Assembly: GCA_964433555.1 (NCBI GenBank)
Contig: CAYSRG010000001.1
Coordinates: 177,983-241,982 of the forward strand
Source: Stramentimicrobium sp964433555
GTDB taxonomy: Bacteria; Atribacterota; Phoenicimicrobiia; Phoenicimicrobiales; Stramentimicrobiaceae
Direction of reading: 5' to 3'
Length of the DNA stretch: 64,000 nt
Shown here: positions 26,985 to 34,519 of the stretch, one piece after another
How positions within the stretch are numbered: the first letter of the stretch is position 1
Layout of the letters: each line of letters begins with the position of its first letter
Notes under the pieces: generated by a model
Told to the model about the DNA's origin: nothing
The model's input: only the letters and a program-made list of their open reading frames with translations
Database searches by the model: none
Translations under genes and position numbers: made by a program

Positions 26985-28271
26985 TCATCGATTTGCTAAT
27001 AGCCATTTCCATACTGGTAGTATTTGAATATTTATATCTTTTAGCACTTTATTTTCTTCTTCGTCAAAGGTGAATATTGTACCCTTTTTTAAGCCTAATT
27101 TTTTGCATGCCTCAACTAACCCTTCCATCTCCCTTTCTTCATTATCTTCTTTTAATTCCCAGGTTACTTGATAGGGAGTTATTTTACCTTGATTATCTTT
27201 TACTATAAAATCACATTCTCTATTTTCATCAAAATAAAATACCTCTTCTCCTTTTTTTCTTAACTGCAAAAAGACTATATTTTCTAACATTCTTCCCCAA
27301 TCAGCAGAGGTAATCTTTTTACAGATACCAGTATCAACAAGATAATTTTTTGCCGGATTTCTCAATCTCTTATAAGAAGATTCAGCAAATTTTCTTGTCT
27401 CAAAAATGAGCATACTTTCTAAGAAGTATTGGTAATACAAAAATAAAGTATCTTTAGAAAAAGGAAATTTTTCTTTATATTGTTTATAAAAAGCGGTCAA
27501 AGAAATTTTTAAGGAAAAGGAGGAAAAAAGTTTTTCCATAAGGACTATTAAAAGATGAATATTGGTTATATTAAATCTTTCTACCAGGTCCTTGAAAAAC
27601 ATTGCCTCGAGATATTCTGTAATAACCTTCTTCTTTTCAAAATCCGATGTTAGAAGAGAAACCTCGGGGAAACCTCCCCATTTTATATATTCATAGAAAT
27701 ATTTTTTTATTAATGACTTTTTCGACCCATATATAATATTTTTATCTTTAATATCAATATTTTTTATATTTAAATATTCTCTAAAAGAAAAAGGAGCTAC
27801 TTCTATACTCCAAGCTCTCCCTCTTAAAGATGTATGGATTTCCATAGGCATTATTCTCGAAGAGGAACCAGTGACAAATACTTTTATCTTCGCCCGTTCC
27901 ACAATTCTTCGGCAATATTTTTCCCAACCTTCGATGTTCTGAATTTCATCAAAAAGAAATACAAGCTCTTGGTCTATAAGATGGGGTTTTAATTCCAGAA
28001 ATACTTCTTTTAATACCTCAAAGTCTTTTAGTTCAAAATTACTTAGTCTTTCATCTTCAAAATCTATATATAATGCTTGGTCTTTATACTTCTTAAATAG
28101 GTCAAATAAGATATAGGTTTTACCACTTCTCCTTACACCAAAGAGTATTACTACTTTATTCAGTGTTTCGGGAAAAGAAATTCCCTCTCTTTTTGTAATA
28201 TTTTTTACCTGCCGGGTAATAAATTCTTCATTTGATATAATAATTTCTTTTAAGAGCTCTTTACTTACCAT
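26985..28271 (-). CDS. AAA-family ATPase with DUF4143 C-terminal domain
   Basis: The P-loop GVRRSGKT (45-52), Walker B LVFLFDEIQ (103-111) and VTGSSSRIM (sensor region) are followed by the DUF4143 domain with NYLVDTGICKKI, LENIVFLQL and the nuclease-like ECDFIVKDNQGKITPYQVTW. The family is widespread and often horizontally transferred; its function is not established. The E-CDF-Q-V pattern resembles a PD-(D/E)XK fold. Length 428 residues is normal. It stands alone between repeat arrays. The ribosome site before ATG 28271 is weak. Confidence 0.9.
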   Translation of the reverse strand: MVSKELLKEIIISNEEFITRQVKNITKREGISFPETLNKVVILFGVRRSGKTYILFDLFKKYKDQALYIDFEDERLSNFELKDFEVLKEVFLELKPHLIDQELVFLFDEIQNIEGWEKYCRRIVERAKIKVFVTGSSSRIMPMEIHTSLRGRAWSIEVAPFSFREYLNIKNIDIKDKNIIYGSKKSLIKKYFYEYIKWGGFPEVSLLTSDFEKKKVITEYLEAMFFKDLVERFNITNIHLLIVLMEKLFSSFSLKISLTAFYKQYKEKFPFSKDTLFLYYQYFLESMLIFETRKFAESSYKRLRNPAKNYLVDTGICKKITSADWGRMLENIVFLQLRKKGEEVFYFDENRECDFIVKDNQGKITPYQVTWELKEDNEEREMEGLVEACKKLGLKKGTIFTFDEEENKVLKDINIQILPVWKWLLANR

Positions 28272-28599
28272 AGTTAAATATATCCATTCATAGGGTGATA
28301 AAAGGAGTAATTAAATATTCTTATCCTTTTTATAAAACCATATTATACTATTTTTATCCTTTTTACAAGGACGATTGATTGGTTCAAAAGAAAATCGGCC
28401 AATCTACCGATCTACCAATCTGCCAATCAAGAAAAAAGAATCTAAGAATCTCCTAAATAAAAATGAATTAGGTTATTTTAAAAAATATAATATTCGTCGT
28501 ATTGTGGTAAGTGTGGGTAAACTGCAAGTTTATCCAAGTAATGTGTTTAAATAAAATTTAATGCTCATTCTGCCACTTTACACAATTTAAAATTATAGT
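28272..28599. repeat. Intergenic spacer with degenerate repeat array 4
   Basis: Bases 28375-28455 consist of words like CCGATCTACCAATCTGCC and GAATCTAAGAATC, matching the arrays at 24600, 26830 and 28985. Near 28512-28533 there is a near-perfect hairpin, GGGTAAACT against AGTTTATCC, without a T-run. No coding frame is supported. Confidence 0.6.
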
Positions 28600-28965
28600 T
28601 TATGTTTTTCGTAAGTAATTCATAAGTCCATTTAGCTGCTGGGCAATCTTTTTTGTATCTCGATAATATTTTTGAAATTCTATTTCTGTTATATATTTTT
28701 GATCAAGTGAAATGTATAAGTCATTTTGTATTTCCGCACAAGAACCTCGTGCCATAGATAAAAAATTAGTTAATTCTTTATCTGTTCTTCGATCGAATCC
28801 CTCAGCTATATTCGAACCTATAGAAACTGCTGCACGTCTTATTTGGGAAGTTAATCCAAACAGTTCGTCTTTAGGAAATCGATTTGTTAAAATATATATG
28901 TCATTTGTAAATTTTCTAGCAATCTGCCAAACAGGTAATTCTTCAAAAGAATTTATTCTAACCAA
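28600..28965 (-). CDS. Four-helix-bundle protein (S23 family), copy 2
   Basis: FEELPVWQIARKFTNDIYIL, TSQIRRAAVSIGSNIAEGFD and ARGSCAEIQNDLYISLDQKY match the S23 consensus closely. At 121 residues it is complete. The start is TTG at 28965, supported by GGAGG eight bases upstream. It differs from copy 1 at many positions, so the duplication is old or the copies arrived separately. It is flanked by repeat arrays on both sides. Confidence 0.9.
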   Translation of the reverse strand: MVRINSFEELPVWQIARKFTNDIYILTNRFPKDELFGLTSQIRRAAVSIGSNIAEGFDRRTDKELTNFLSMARGSCAEIQNDLYISLDQKYITEIEFQKYYRDTKKIAQQLNGLMNYLRKT

Positions 28966-28979
28966 AAATTAAGCCTCCA

Positions 28980-29060
28980 AAAATATAGTCTACCGATCTA
29001 TTAAGAATCTAAGAATCAGCTGATCTACCAATCTGCCGATCTAGAAAGAATCTAAGATTC
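28980..29060. repeat. Degenerate short-phrase repeat array 5
   Basis: Words such as CTACCGATCTATTAAG, CCAATCTGCCGATCTAG and GAATCTAAGAATC fill this spacer between the S23 gene and the MarR-type regulator. The phrasing is the same as in arrays 1, 3 and 4. Confidence 0.7.
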
Positions 29061-29168
29061 AAATAAATATAAAAAACTAATTAACATGATAATCTTCCAT
29101 TTATAAGATTGTATATAAAATCATTTTTCAAGATTCAATATTGTTCAGGGTGTGAACATTAATTTATT

Positions 29169-29855
29169 TTACTTTATTTCTTTCTTATTTGCAACATGGT
29201 TATGCTGGCTGGTGATGTATTTTTTGATTAAGTCATCTATGTTAATAATATCAATGCTTGATATTTCATTATTACTATTATTATCATTAGTGTTTTGAGA
29301 AATTTTAGAAAGAAGTGATTCTTTTAATTCCTGGTCAACAGATATTATGATATTATTCTGGTATTCTTTGGGTACTTGGTTAATTTTCTTAATAAATTCA
29401 TCTATGGAAACAACTTTGTGCCCTAAGAAGTTTTTTTGAGATTGCTTCTCTGATATTATCATGGTTAATTCGATAGGCACATCGGTAGATGCCAGTATAA
29501 TTAATTTGGTGTATTGGTTTTTCCCTAAAATAATGAGATTCTTTTTCCCTTTTTGATGTAAACTATCCAGTAAATTAATAATGATATTTTCAGCATCCCA
29601 AAAATATTTCTGAGTTTCCTGGAAACGTTGAAAAGCAAACTGGGTAGCCTTGGATATTCCGGCTGGTGTAATCAGATACAGCCATTTTCTCCCTTTCAGC
29701 TTACTGGCTTTTACCCAGCCCCGATGGATGAGGTTTTGTAAAATTTCATTAGTTAACCCTAAAGAAATATTTAATTTTTGGGATAAGGAACGCTGATTTG
29801 TGGAAGGATTGTTTTTTAGCTCTATGAGCATGTCAATTTGTTTAGTTTCAGGCAT
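29169..29855 (-). CDS. MarR-type winged-helix regulator with C-terminal nucleotide-sugar-locus-type domain
   Basis: Residues 1-75 form a winged helix (IDMLIELKNNPSTNQRSLSQ, then LTNEILQNLIHRGWVKASKL and the wing KGRKWLYLITPAG) like the MarR family EPS-associated regulators. The remaining 150 residues have a Rossmann-like pattern (NLIILGKNQYTKLIILASTD, then VVSIDEFIKKI) and an Asn/Ser-rich acidic tail. Its place beside a polysaccharide locus suggests control of that locus. The 3' end and flank are duplicated at 26741-26808. No clear Shine-Dalgarno precedes ATG 29855. Confidence 0.8.
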   Translation of the reverse strand: MPETKQIDMLIELKNNPSTNQRSLSQKLNISLGLTNEILQNLIHRGWVKASKLKGRKWLYLITPAGISKATQFAFQRFQETQKYFWDAENIIINLLDSLHQKGKKNLIILGKNQYTKLIILASTDVPIELTMIISEKQSQKNFLGHKVVSIDEFIKKINQVPKEYQNNIIISVDQELKESLLSKISQNTNDNNSNNEISSIDIINIDDLIKKYITSQHNHVANKKEIK

Positions 29856-29869
29856 AAAAAACTCCGTTT

Positions 29870-29960
29870 TTTTAGTTTACCAATTTATCGGTTGGCCAGT
29901 TCACCAATTAAAGACAATTTACCAATTACCCAGTTTACCGGTTTACCAGTTAAAGACAAA
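29870..29960. repeat. Degenerate short-phrase repeat array 6
   Basis: This spacer reads in words such as TTTACCAATTTATCGG, CAGTTCACCAATTAAAGAC and CAGTTTACCGGTTTACCAG. It follows the same logic of imperfect 8-10-base units as the other arrays but with a somewhat different vocabulary. Confidence 0.65.
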
Positions 29961-30031
29961 TATAAAAAAATGAATAACTATAAAAATATAATAATAGATA
30001 ATTTCAATCTATCAGTTTGGAAAAAGTAAAA

Positions 30032-30418
30032 TTATTTTTTGGAAAATGTTTTTCCGTTTGTTCTTAAATATTTGATTAATCCATTAAGTTGCATTGCAAG
30101 TTTTTTCGAATATTTATATGCTTGTTAGAATTCATCGTCATTTATATACTTTAAATCTTTGGCAATAAATAGATCGTTTTGCACCTCAGAGATTGAACCT
30201 CTGGAGATAATTAAAAAATTTATAAATTCTTTTGTTGAATAACGATCAAAACCTTCGGCAATGTTGGACATGATAGATACCGTGGCTCATCTTATCTGTG
30301 AAGTTAAACCATATAATTCTTCATTTGGGAATTGTTTGGTTAATAGATATATTTTATTTGTAAATATACGGGCATTCTTCCAAACAGTTAAGTCTTCAAA
30401 TGATTTTATAGTAGCCAA
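30032..30418 (-). pseudogene. Four-helix-bundle protein (S23 family), copy 3, with two nonsense codons
   Basis: From TTG 30418 (GAGGA seven bases upstream) one frame reads the whole S23 family pattern: FEDLTVWKNARIFTNKIYLL, TSQIR, SNIAEGFDRYSTKEF, SRGSISEVQNDLFIAKDLKY, LNGLIKYLRT, ending at TAA 30032. It is interrupted by TGA where the family has Arg (after TSQIR) and by TAA after NDDEF. Both can arise from CGA and CAA/GAA by single changes. There are no frameshifts, so the inactivation is recent. Confidence 0.85.
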
Positions 30419-31075
30419 TTGTGATTCCTCGAGTATATATTTAATGTTCAGGATGTGAACTTAAATAAATTATACTTAAGGGGTGTGAAGAAGTCAAATT
30501 GTTTTCGTCAGCGAGAATTGTGAGTTAAATATTTGATCGGTTTTCAGTTTAAAAACCGTATAACGTATTACTTATACCGTATAACGTTAAAATACAAAAA
30601 AATCAGTATTCAACAAATTATTATTACAGTTATATCTTTAAACTAATGAACCAATTAACTAACAAAACAAATGAACTGTTCTAGTATTACGTATACTGTT
30701 GAAATCAGTATCGGGTATGTGGTATCGAGTATCGAGCCAAAATGCAAATAAAATAAAAGATGCGAGATAAAAAAATTAAAGAGTCTACCAGCCTGCCGGT
30801 CACCCAGTCTACTAGTCAAAATAGTCGTGCGTCTTGCGTATTGTGTATTGCGTCAAAAATACAATCAAATGTAAGGTACAAAATAAAATTAGTATAACGT
30901 TTTAATATAGGTCTGATATATTTTCTGGATCTAAAAACAAAAAACAACAAACCAAAAACATCTTTCTATTTATTTCCCCTTTACCCTCGGAGGGAGAGGG
31001 TCTGGGTGAGGGGGATGAAATAAAATAAGAATAAATCCTTTCCTACAATTAAAAATTATTGACCATATAATAAGA
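30419..31075. repeat. Long spacer of mixed short repeats
   Basis: No gene is supported in 657 bases. At 30445-30475 is a variant of the TTCAGGGTGTGAAC word found before the other S23 genes. Near 30548-30590 the word CCGTATAACGT occurs in repeated form. Bases 30645-30680 carry AACTAATGAACCAATTAACT, 30785-30845 carry CTACCAGCCTGCCGGTCACC-type words, and 30979-31016 is a second copy of the CCCTC/GGAGGGAGAGGG palindrome also found inside ugd. Confidence 0.6.
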
Positions 31076-31420
31076 TTAATTATAATTAAAACCCAATATC
31101 TTTCTGAGGGTAGACTGATACTCTAAAAAATCAGAAGTAGCAAGATTTCCTAATTTTTTTTCAATTATATTTATTTTGAGAGTCTGTATGATTCCAGTTA
31201 CTAATGATGGAATTTTTAATCCAGCTTGTTGCCATTCTATTATTTTTGTATCACCAGGAAGTATGCGTTCCATATTACTGGTAATCGCTGCAATGATAAC
31301 TTCCTGTCTGTTATTATGGTAATACTCATCACTTATTAATAAAGCCGGTCGTTTTTTGGTACCAGATCCTTCTGAAAAAACCACCTTAACCAGAACAATA
31401 TCTCCCTTTTTATAGTTCAT
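31076..31420 (-). CDS. MazF/PemK-type toxin endoribonuclease
   Basis: KKGDIVLVKVVFSEGSGTKK followed by RPALLISDEYY is the MazF N-terminus with the basic active-site residue in KRPALLIS. VIIAAITSN and SLVTGIIQTLKINIIEKKLG complete the fold. MazF toxins cut mRNA at short motifs. It is 114 residues and overlaps the upstream RHH antitoxin gene by 11 bases, the normal order for this family. A second MazF lies at 33796, with low similarity. Confidence 0.9.
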   Translation of the reverse strand: MNYKKGDIVLVKVVFSEGSGTKKRPALLISDEYYHNNRQEVIIAAITSNMERILPGDTKIIEWQQAGLKIPSLVTGIIQTLKINIIEKKLGNLATSDFLEYQSTLRKILGFNYN

Positions 31421-31658
31421 TATAAATCTCGTCCTTCTCGTTATCCCATACTTCTTTTAGTGCAGGAGTAACCTGGTTGGTCATTGCCAATAATTGCTTT
31501 TCTTCAGCCTCTCTTTTCAAACGTTCTCGTATACTGGTTAGAACATATTCTTTTATTGAAGTTCCGTGCAGAGTGGCGAATAACTTAATTTTTTGATGTT
31601 CCTTTGGATCTACATCGATACTAAGTCTATTTCGAACTGTATTACTCTTATTCTTCAT
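31410..31658 (-). CDS. Ribbon-helix-helix-like antitoxin for the MazF at 31076
   Basis: This short protein has the RHH-type core VRNRLSIDVDPKEHQKIKLF followed by HGTSIKEYVLTSIRERLKRE, then a charged C-terminal tail with EVWDNEKDEIYNEL that would thread onto the toxin. I place the start at ATG 31658 with GAGGTG six bases upstream; a GTG at 31667 falls inside that ribosome site. Such antitoxins bind their own promoter as dimers, so autoregulation is likely. Confidence 0.82.
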   Translation of the reverse strand: MKNKSNTVRNRLSIDVDPKEHQKIKLFATLHGTSIKEYVLTSIRERLKREAEEKQLLAMTNQVTPALKEVWDNEKDEIYNEL

Positions 31659-31905
31659 ATTCCTCACCTCTGATTTTGAATATACAACATTTCATCATTT
31701 GTGTCAATGTGTCAATGTAGGAAAAGTGCGAGATAGAATTAGTCGATAGTCGTTGATAGTTAGTATTTAGTTTAATACAATTTTAATACAATTAAGTAAA
31801 AGAGTTATCGGTTCTCAATTGGTAATTTTCGGTTAGAATAAGTTACAAGGTACAAGTTGCAGGATATTTAGTTTGAGGGAATCATACTGTAGGAGGGGGG
31901 AAATT

Positions 31906-32826
31906 TTAGAATCTGTAGGATAGTAATGTTAGAAGAGAAAATTCTCTGGCATTTTGGCCAGGTTCAAAATCATTATTGTGACTGTTACAGAAAAAGCCAG
32001 TTAGTTCCAATTGCCAATTTTTACTAATGTTATAATTTATAGATGTGGAAATATGGTAATTGTGTTTGTAAGCAACATCCAGAGATAAGGAGTCATTTAT
32101 TTGTTGATTGATTTGGAGCAAGAGGCAGTTATCTGCTCCATTGTATTCTATTTTAAAATTAGTATGCTTATTGCCTTCCCTATTAAATAGGTCAAACCAT
32201 TGTGCTCCTATGTTTAATCCATATTTATTATTGGAAAATTTATTGTTCTGGCAAGAAAATAAGTCATAAAGCAAAAATTCTGCATACAGTTTCACTTTCT
32301 CCGATAAAAGCCAAGCTCCCTCCAGTCCAAGATTCAATGAATCATCATAAACAATAATTTGGTTATCTGAATAAATCTCAAATTTTATATTATCAGGCAT
32401 ATGTTTATTAGAAAAATCGGGTTTATAATTTAAGTAAGCCTTATTTACATTAAGATTTACAGGGGCAAATTTAATATTATAAATATCATAGATTTGGGCA
32501 GATACTGAAAAATCAAGGTAAAGACAAATATCGGATTGGGGATCAGTTTTTATGATAGTGCCCAGCTCAGGAACCAATAATCCCTGAAAATCACCTATGT
32601 CCCCCTCTTTTATCCATTTGAAATGTACTGATTGTGTAAAATAAGGATAAAATATTTGACTCTTTTCAGATTCATCATCTGGTGAAATAAAAAGATTAGA
32701 TTCATTATCAGAAATGGCAGCAAATGAAGTTATATTCAAATTAATTAGAATTACAAGCAAGAATAGTTGAATAACAATTTTAATGAAAAATGTTAAACAT
32801 AGTTTGCTATATAAAATATACCTCAT
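31906..32826 (-). CDS. Predicted outer-membrane beta-barrel protein
   Basis: A signal peptide (hydrophobic about 12-36, cut near SFAA) is followed by alternating-hydrophobicity strands and a final residue Phe after LLTLLSYR, the usual beta-barrel C-terminal signature. No family is recognised. Segments such as LNLGLEGAWLLSEKVKLYAE and LSLDVAYKHNYHISTSINYN look like antiparallel barrel strands. It is immediately downstream of a Wzz-like gene, so it might take part in polysaccharide export or simply be a surface protein. Length 306 residues. Confidence 0.65.
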   Translation of the reverse strand: MRYILYSKLCLTFFIKIVIQLFLLVILINLNITSFAAISDNESNLFISPDDESEKSQIFYPYFTQSVHFKWIKEGDIGDFQGLLVPELGTIIKTDPQSDICLYLDFSVSAQIYDIYNIKFAPVNLNVNKAYLNYKPDFSNKHMPDNIKFEIYSDNQIIVYDDSLNLGLEGAWLLSEKVKLYAEFLLYDLFSCQNNKFSNNKYGLNIGAQWFDLFNREGNKHTNFKIEYNGADNCLLLQINQQINDSLSLDVAYKHNYHISTSINYNISKNWQLELTGFFCNSHNNDFEPGQNAREFSLLTLLSYRF

Positions 32827-32944
32827 ACGCTCTCCGGTTCTAAAACAATCTTATTATTGATTAAATTTAATAGGTATTATCTTTTATATTTTTACAGCTT
32901 AAATCTGTTATTCTTCAGTATGTCTTGTTCCGCTTTTTGTTGAT

Positions 32945-33754
32945 TTACTTTCTATTGCTTTGCCAAAATTCTGTAAAGAAGGCAATGAATACTCCTAAAA
33001 ATAATCCTAGCACTCCAGCAATAGCCAGGTTTAACTTCTTATTTGGTTTGATGGGTGATTGTGGAACGGAGGGATAATTAATAATTTCAAAATTGTTGGA
33101 ATTTAGTATTTGATTTTCTAAGATATAATATTGATTAGCCAATAGATTATAATTTTCTCTAATCTGGGTGGAATAATTTAGTAAAAGATTTATTTGTATT
33201 TGCTTTTCAGTCAAAGATAAACCCTCTGAATTGATAATATCAAGCCTTAATTTTTCGGCTTCCTCAATTTTCTCCCTTTCTAAAGTCATCTGATTTTCTA
33301 AAGATTGTCTTTCTTTTTTTAATAAATCTATCTTTATTTGATAAAATGTCTGGTTTAATTCAACAAATTGATTTACTGTTGATAAAACTATCTCTCTTGC
33401 TGTTTCAGGAGAAGTGCTTTCACTGGCTAATCTGACATAAGCACTTTCATTTATATTGTCAATTTTAATAATGCTGGCTAACTCCCTGAGAGTTACATCA
33501 AGTTGTAAGTTCTCAATCACCTTTTGTAAAACATGATCGCTCTTAACTTTATTTTCTATATCATTGGTATCAAATAATAATTCATCATTAATTTGAGCAA
33601 TTTTGAAGGTTACTGATGACTTATAAATAGGTGGTAAAACTAAATAGCTGACGATACCGGCAGTGATAACTGAGAGTAAAAAAATAGTAAGAATTAACCA
33701 TTTTCTCTTAATTAAGACCTTAATATATTCCCGTAAATCTATTTCTTCTTCCAT
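32945..33754 (-). CDS. Wzz/GumC-type chain-length determinant protein without kinase domain
   Basis: The N-terminus EEEIDLREYIKVLIKRKWLI leads into a membrane span (about 18-38), a periplasmic helical domain rich in coiled coil (LLKKERQSLENQMTLEREKI), then the proline-rich PSVPQSPIKPNKKL and a second span near 244-264. This is the Wzz/PCP layout that sets polysaccharide chain length or bridges the periplasm. There is no C-terminal tyrosine kinase. At 269 residues it is short for PCP-2 proteins. Ribosome site is AAGGTG-like before ATG 33754. Confidence 0.9.
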   Translation of the reverse strand: MEEEIDLREYIKVLIKRKWLILTIFLLSVITAGIVSYLVLPPIYKSSVTFKIAQINDELLFDTNDIENKVKSDHVLQKVIENLQLDVTLRELASIIKIDNINESAYVRLASESTSPETAREIVLSTVNQFVELNQTFYQIKIDLLKKERQSLENQMTLEREKIEEAEKLRLDIINSEGLSLTEKQIQINLLLNYSTQIRENYNLLANQYYILENQILNSNNFEIINYPSVPQSPIKPNKKLNLAIAGVLGLFLGVFIAFFTEFWQSNRK

Positions 33755-33795
33755 TATACTGACACCTTTCTATTAAATTTTAGCTGGTGCTCCCT

Positions 33796-34146
33796 TTAAA
33801 AGTCATTTAGTCCTAAGCTTAATTTTAGAGCTTTATCTACCTGTTCCATTTTATCTTTGCTAAGTTTCCCTAATTTCTTCTCGAGCCTTAATTTGCTAAC
33901 AGTCAATATCTGGCTGGTTTTTACTATAGAAGTTTCTTTAAGTCCACTCTCATTTGTTTCAATAATAATATTCATAGGATATAACTTAACTGAGTTAGAG
34001 ATAGCTGCTACGATGGTAGTAGCTGCATTTTTATTTCCAATGTTATTTTGAATAATTAAAGCAGGCCGTATTCCAGCTTGTGCACTACCTTTAGATATAT
34101 TTAAATTAACCGACCAAATTTCTCCTCTCCTGGGAAAATTATTCAT
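33796..34146 (-). CDS. MazF-type toxin endoribonuclease
   Basis: PRRGEIWSVNLNISKGSAQA followed by GIRPALIIQNN and ATTIVAAISN, then SIVKTSQILTVSKLRLEKKL, are standard MazF segments, with the active-site Arg and Thr/Ser in place. Length 116 residues. It overlaps its antitoxin by eight bases. Together with the pair at 31076 it brackets the barrel and Wzz-like genes. Confidence 0.93.
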   Translation of the reverse strand: MNNFPRRGEIWSVNLNISKGSAQAGIRPALIIQNNIGNKNAATTIVAAISNSVKLYPMNIIIETNESGLKETSIVKTSQILTVSKLRLEKKLGKLSKDKMEQVDKALKLSLGLNDF

Positions 34147-34375
34147 GGAGGGCTTCTTTCTGGGCTTCTAAAGTAAGCTCAATAAAATCTTGATCCTCTT
34201 TTGCCATTTCCCTATAGCCTTGGGCCATAAGTTCTTCTTTATTTTTCTTAAACCAGAGTTTTAATGCTTCTTCTGTCAATTTACTTTTAGAAAAATTTCT
34301 TGCTTTTGAAGTTTTTTCTACTTCCTCCAATAATTTGTTATCGATGGTGATGCTTAGCTTTTTTTTAGTTCTCAT
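34139..34375 (-). CDS. Ribbon-helix-helix antitoxin for the MazF at 33796
   Basis: KKLSITIDNKLLEEVEKTSK followed by ARNFSKSKLTEEALKLWFKK is a canonical RHH DNA-binding domain, and the C-terminal tail (AKEDQDFIELTLEAQKEALH) is the toxin-binding part. It is 78 residues. GGAGGAG lies just upstream of ATG 34375. The pair is probably autoregulated from the AT-rich region at 34380-34450. Confidence 0.9.
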   Translation of the reverse strand: MRTKKKLSITIDNKLLEEVEKTSKARNFSKSKLTEEALKLWFKKNKEELMAQGYREMAKEDQDFIELTLEAQKEALHE

Positions 34376-34519
34376 ATCTTATACTCCTCCTCAATAGTAT
34401 TATATGTCGTATTTATTGTCGTGTCAAAAGAAACGGTAAATGGGGATCAAATATTGAAATAAATAATAAGAAAAATATATAAAGAGTGCTCTTTGATACA
34501 TAAACCCCGAAAGTAATAT

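Noticed and set aside
26985..28271. AAA/DUF4143 ATPase as a phage-defence gene
   Set aside because: The family is common and of unknown function; no defence partner is nearby.
26327..30418. Diversity-generating retroelement, since S23-family proteins resemble Avd
   Set aside because: No reverse transcriptase is present in any frame and no template/variable repeat pair with adenine-specific changes was seen.
28600..30418. 23S rRNA intervening sequences
   Set aside because: S23 proteins were first found there, but no rRNA sequence flanks any of the three copies.
24509..30960. CRISPR array
   Set aside because: The repeats are 8-10 bases, imperfect and without regular spacers; no cas genes are present.
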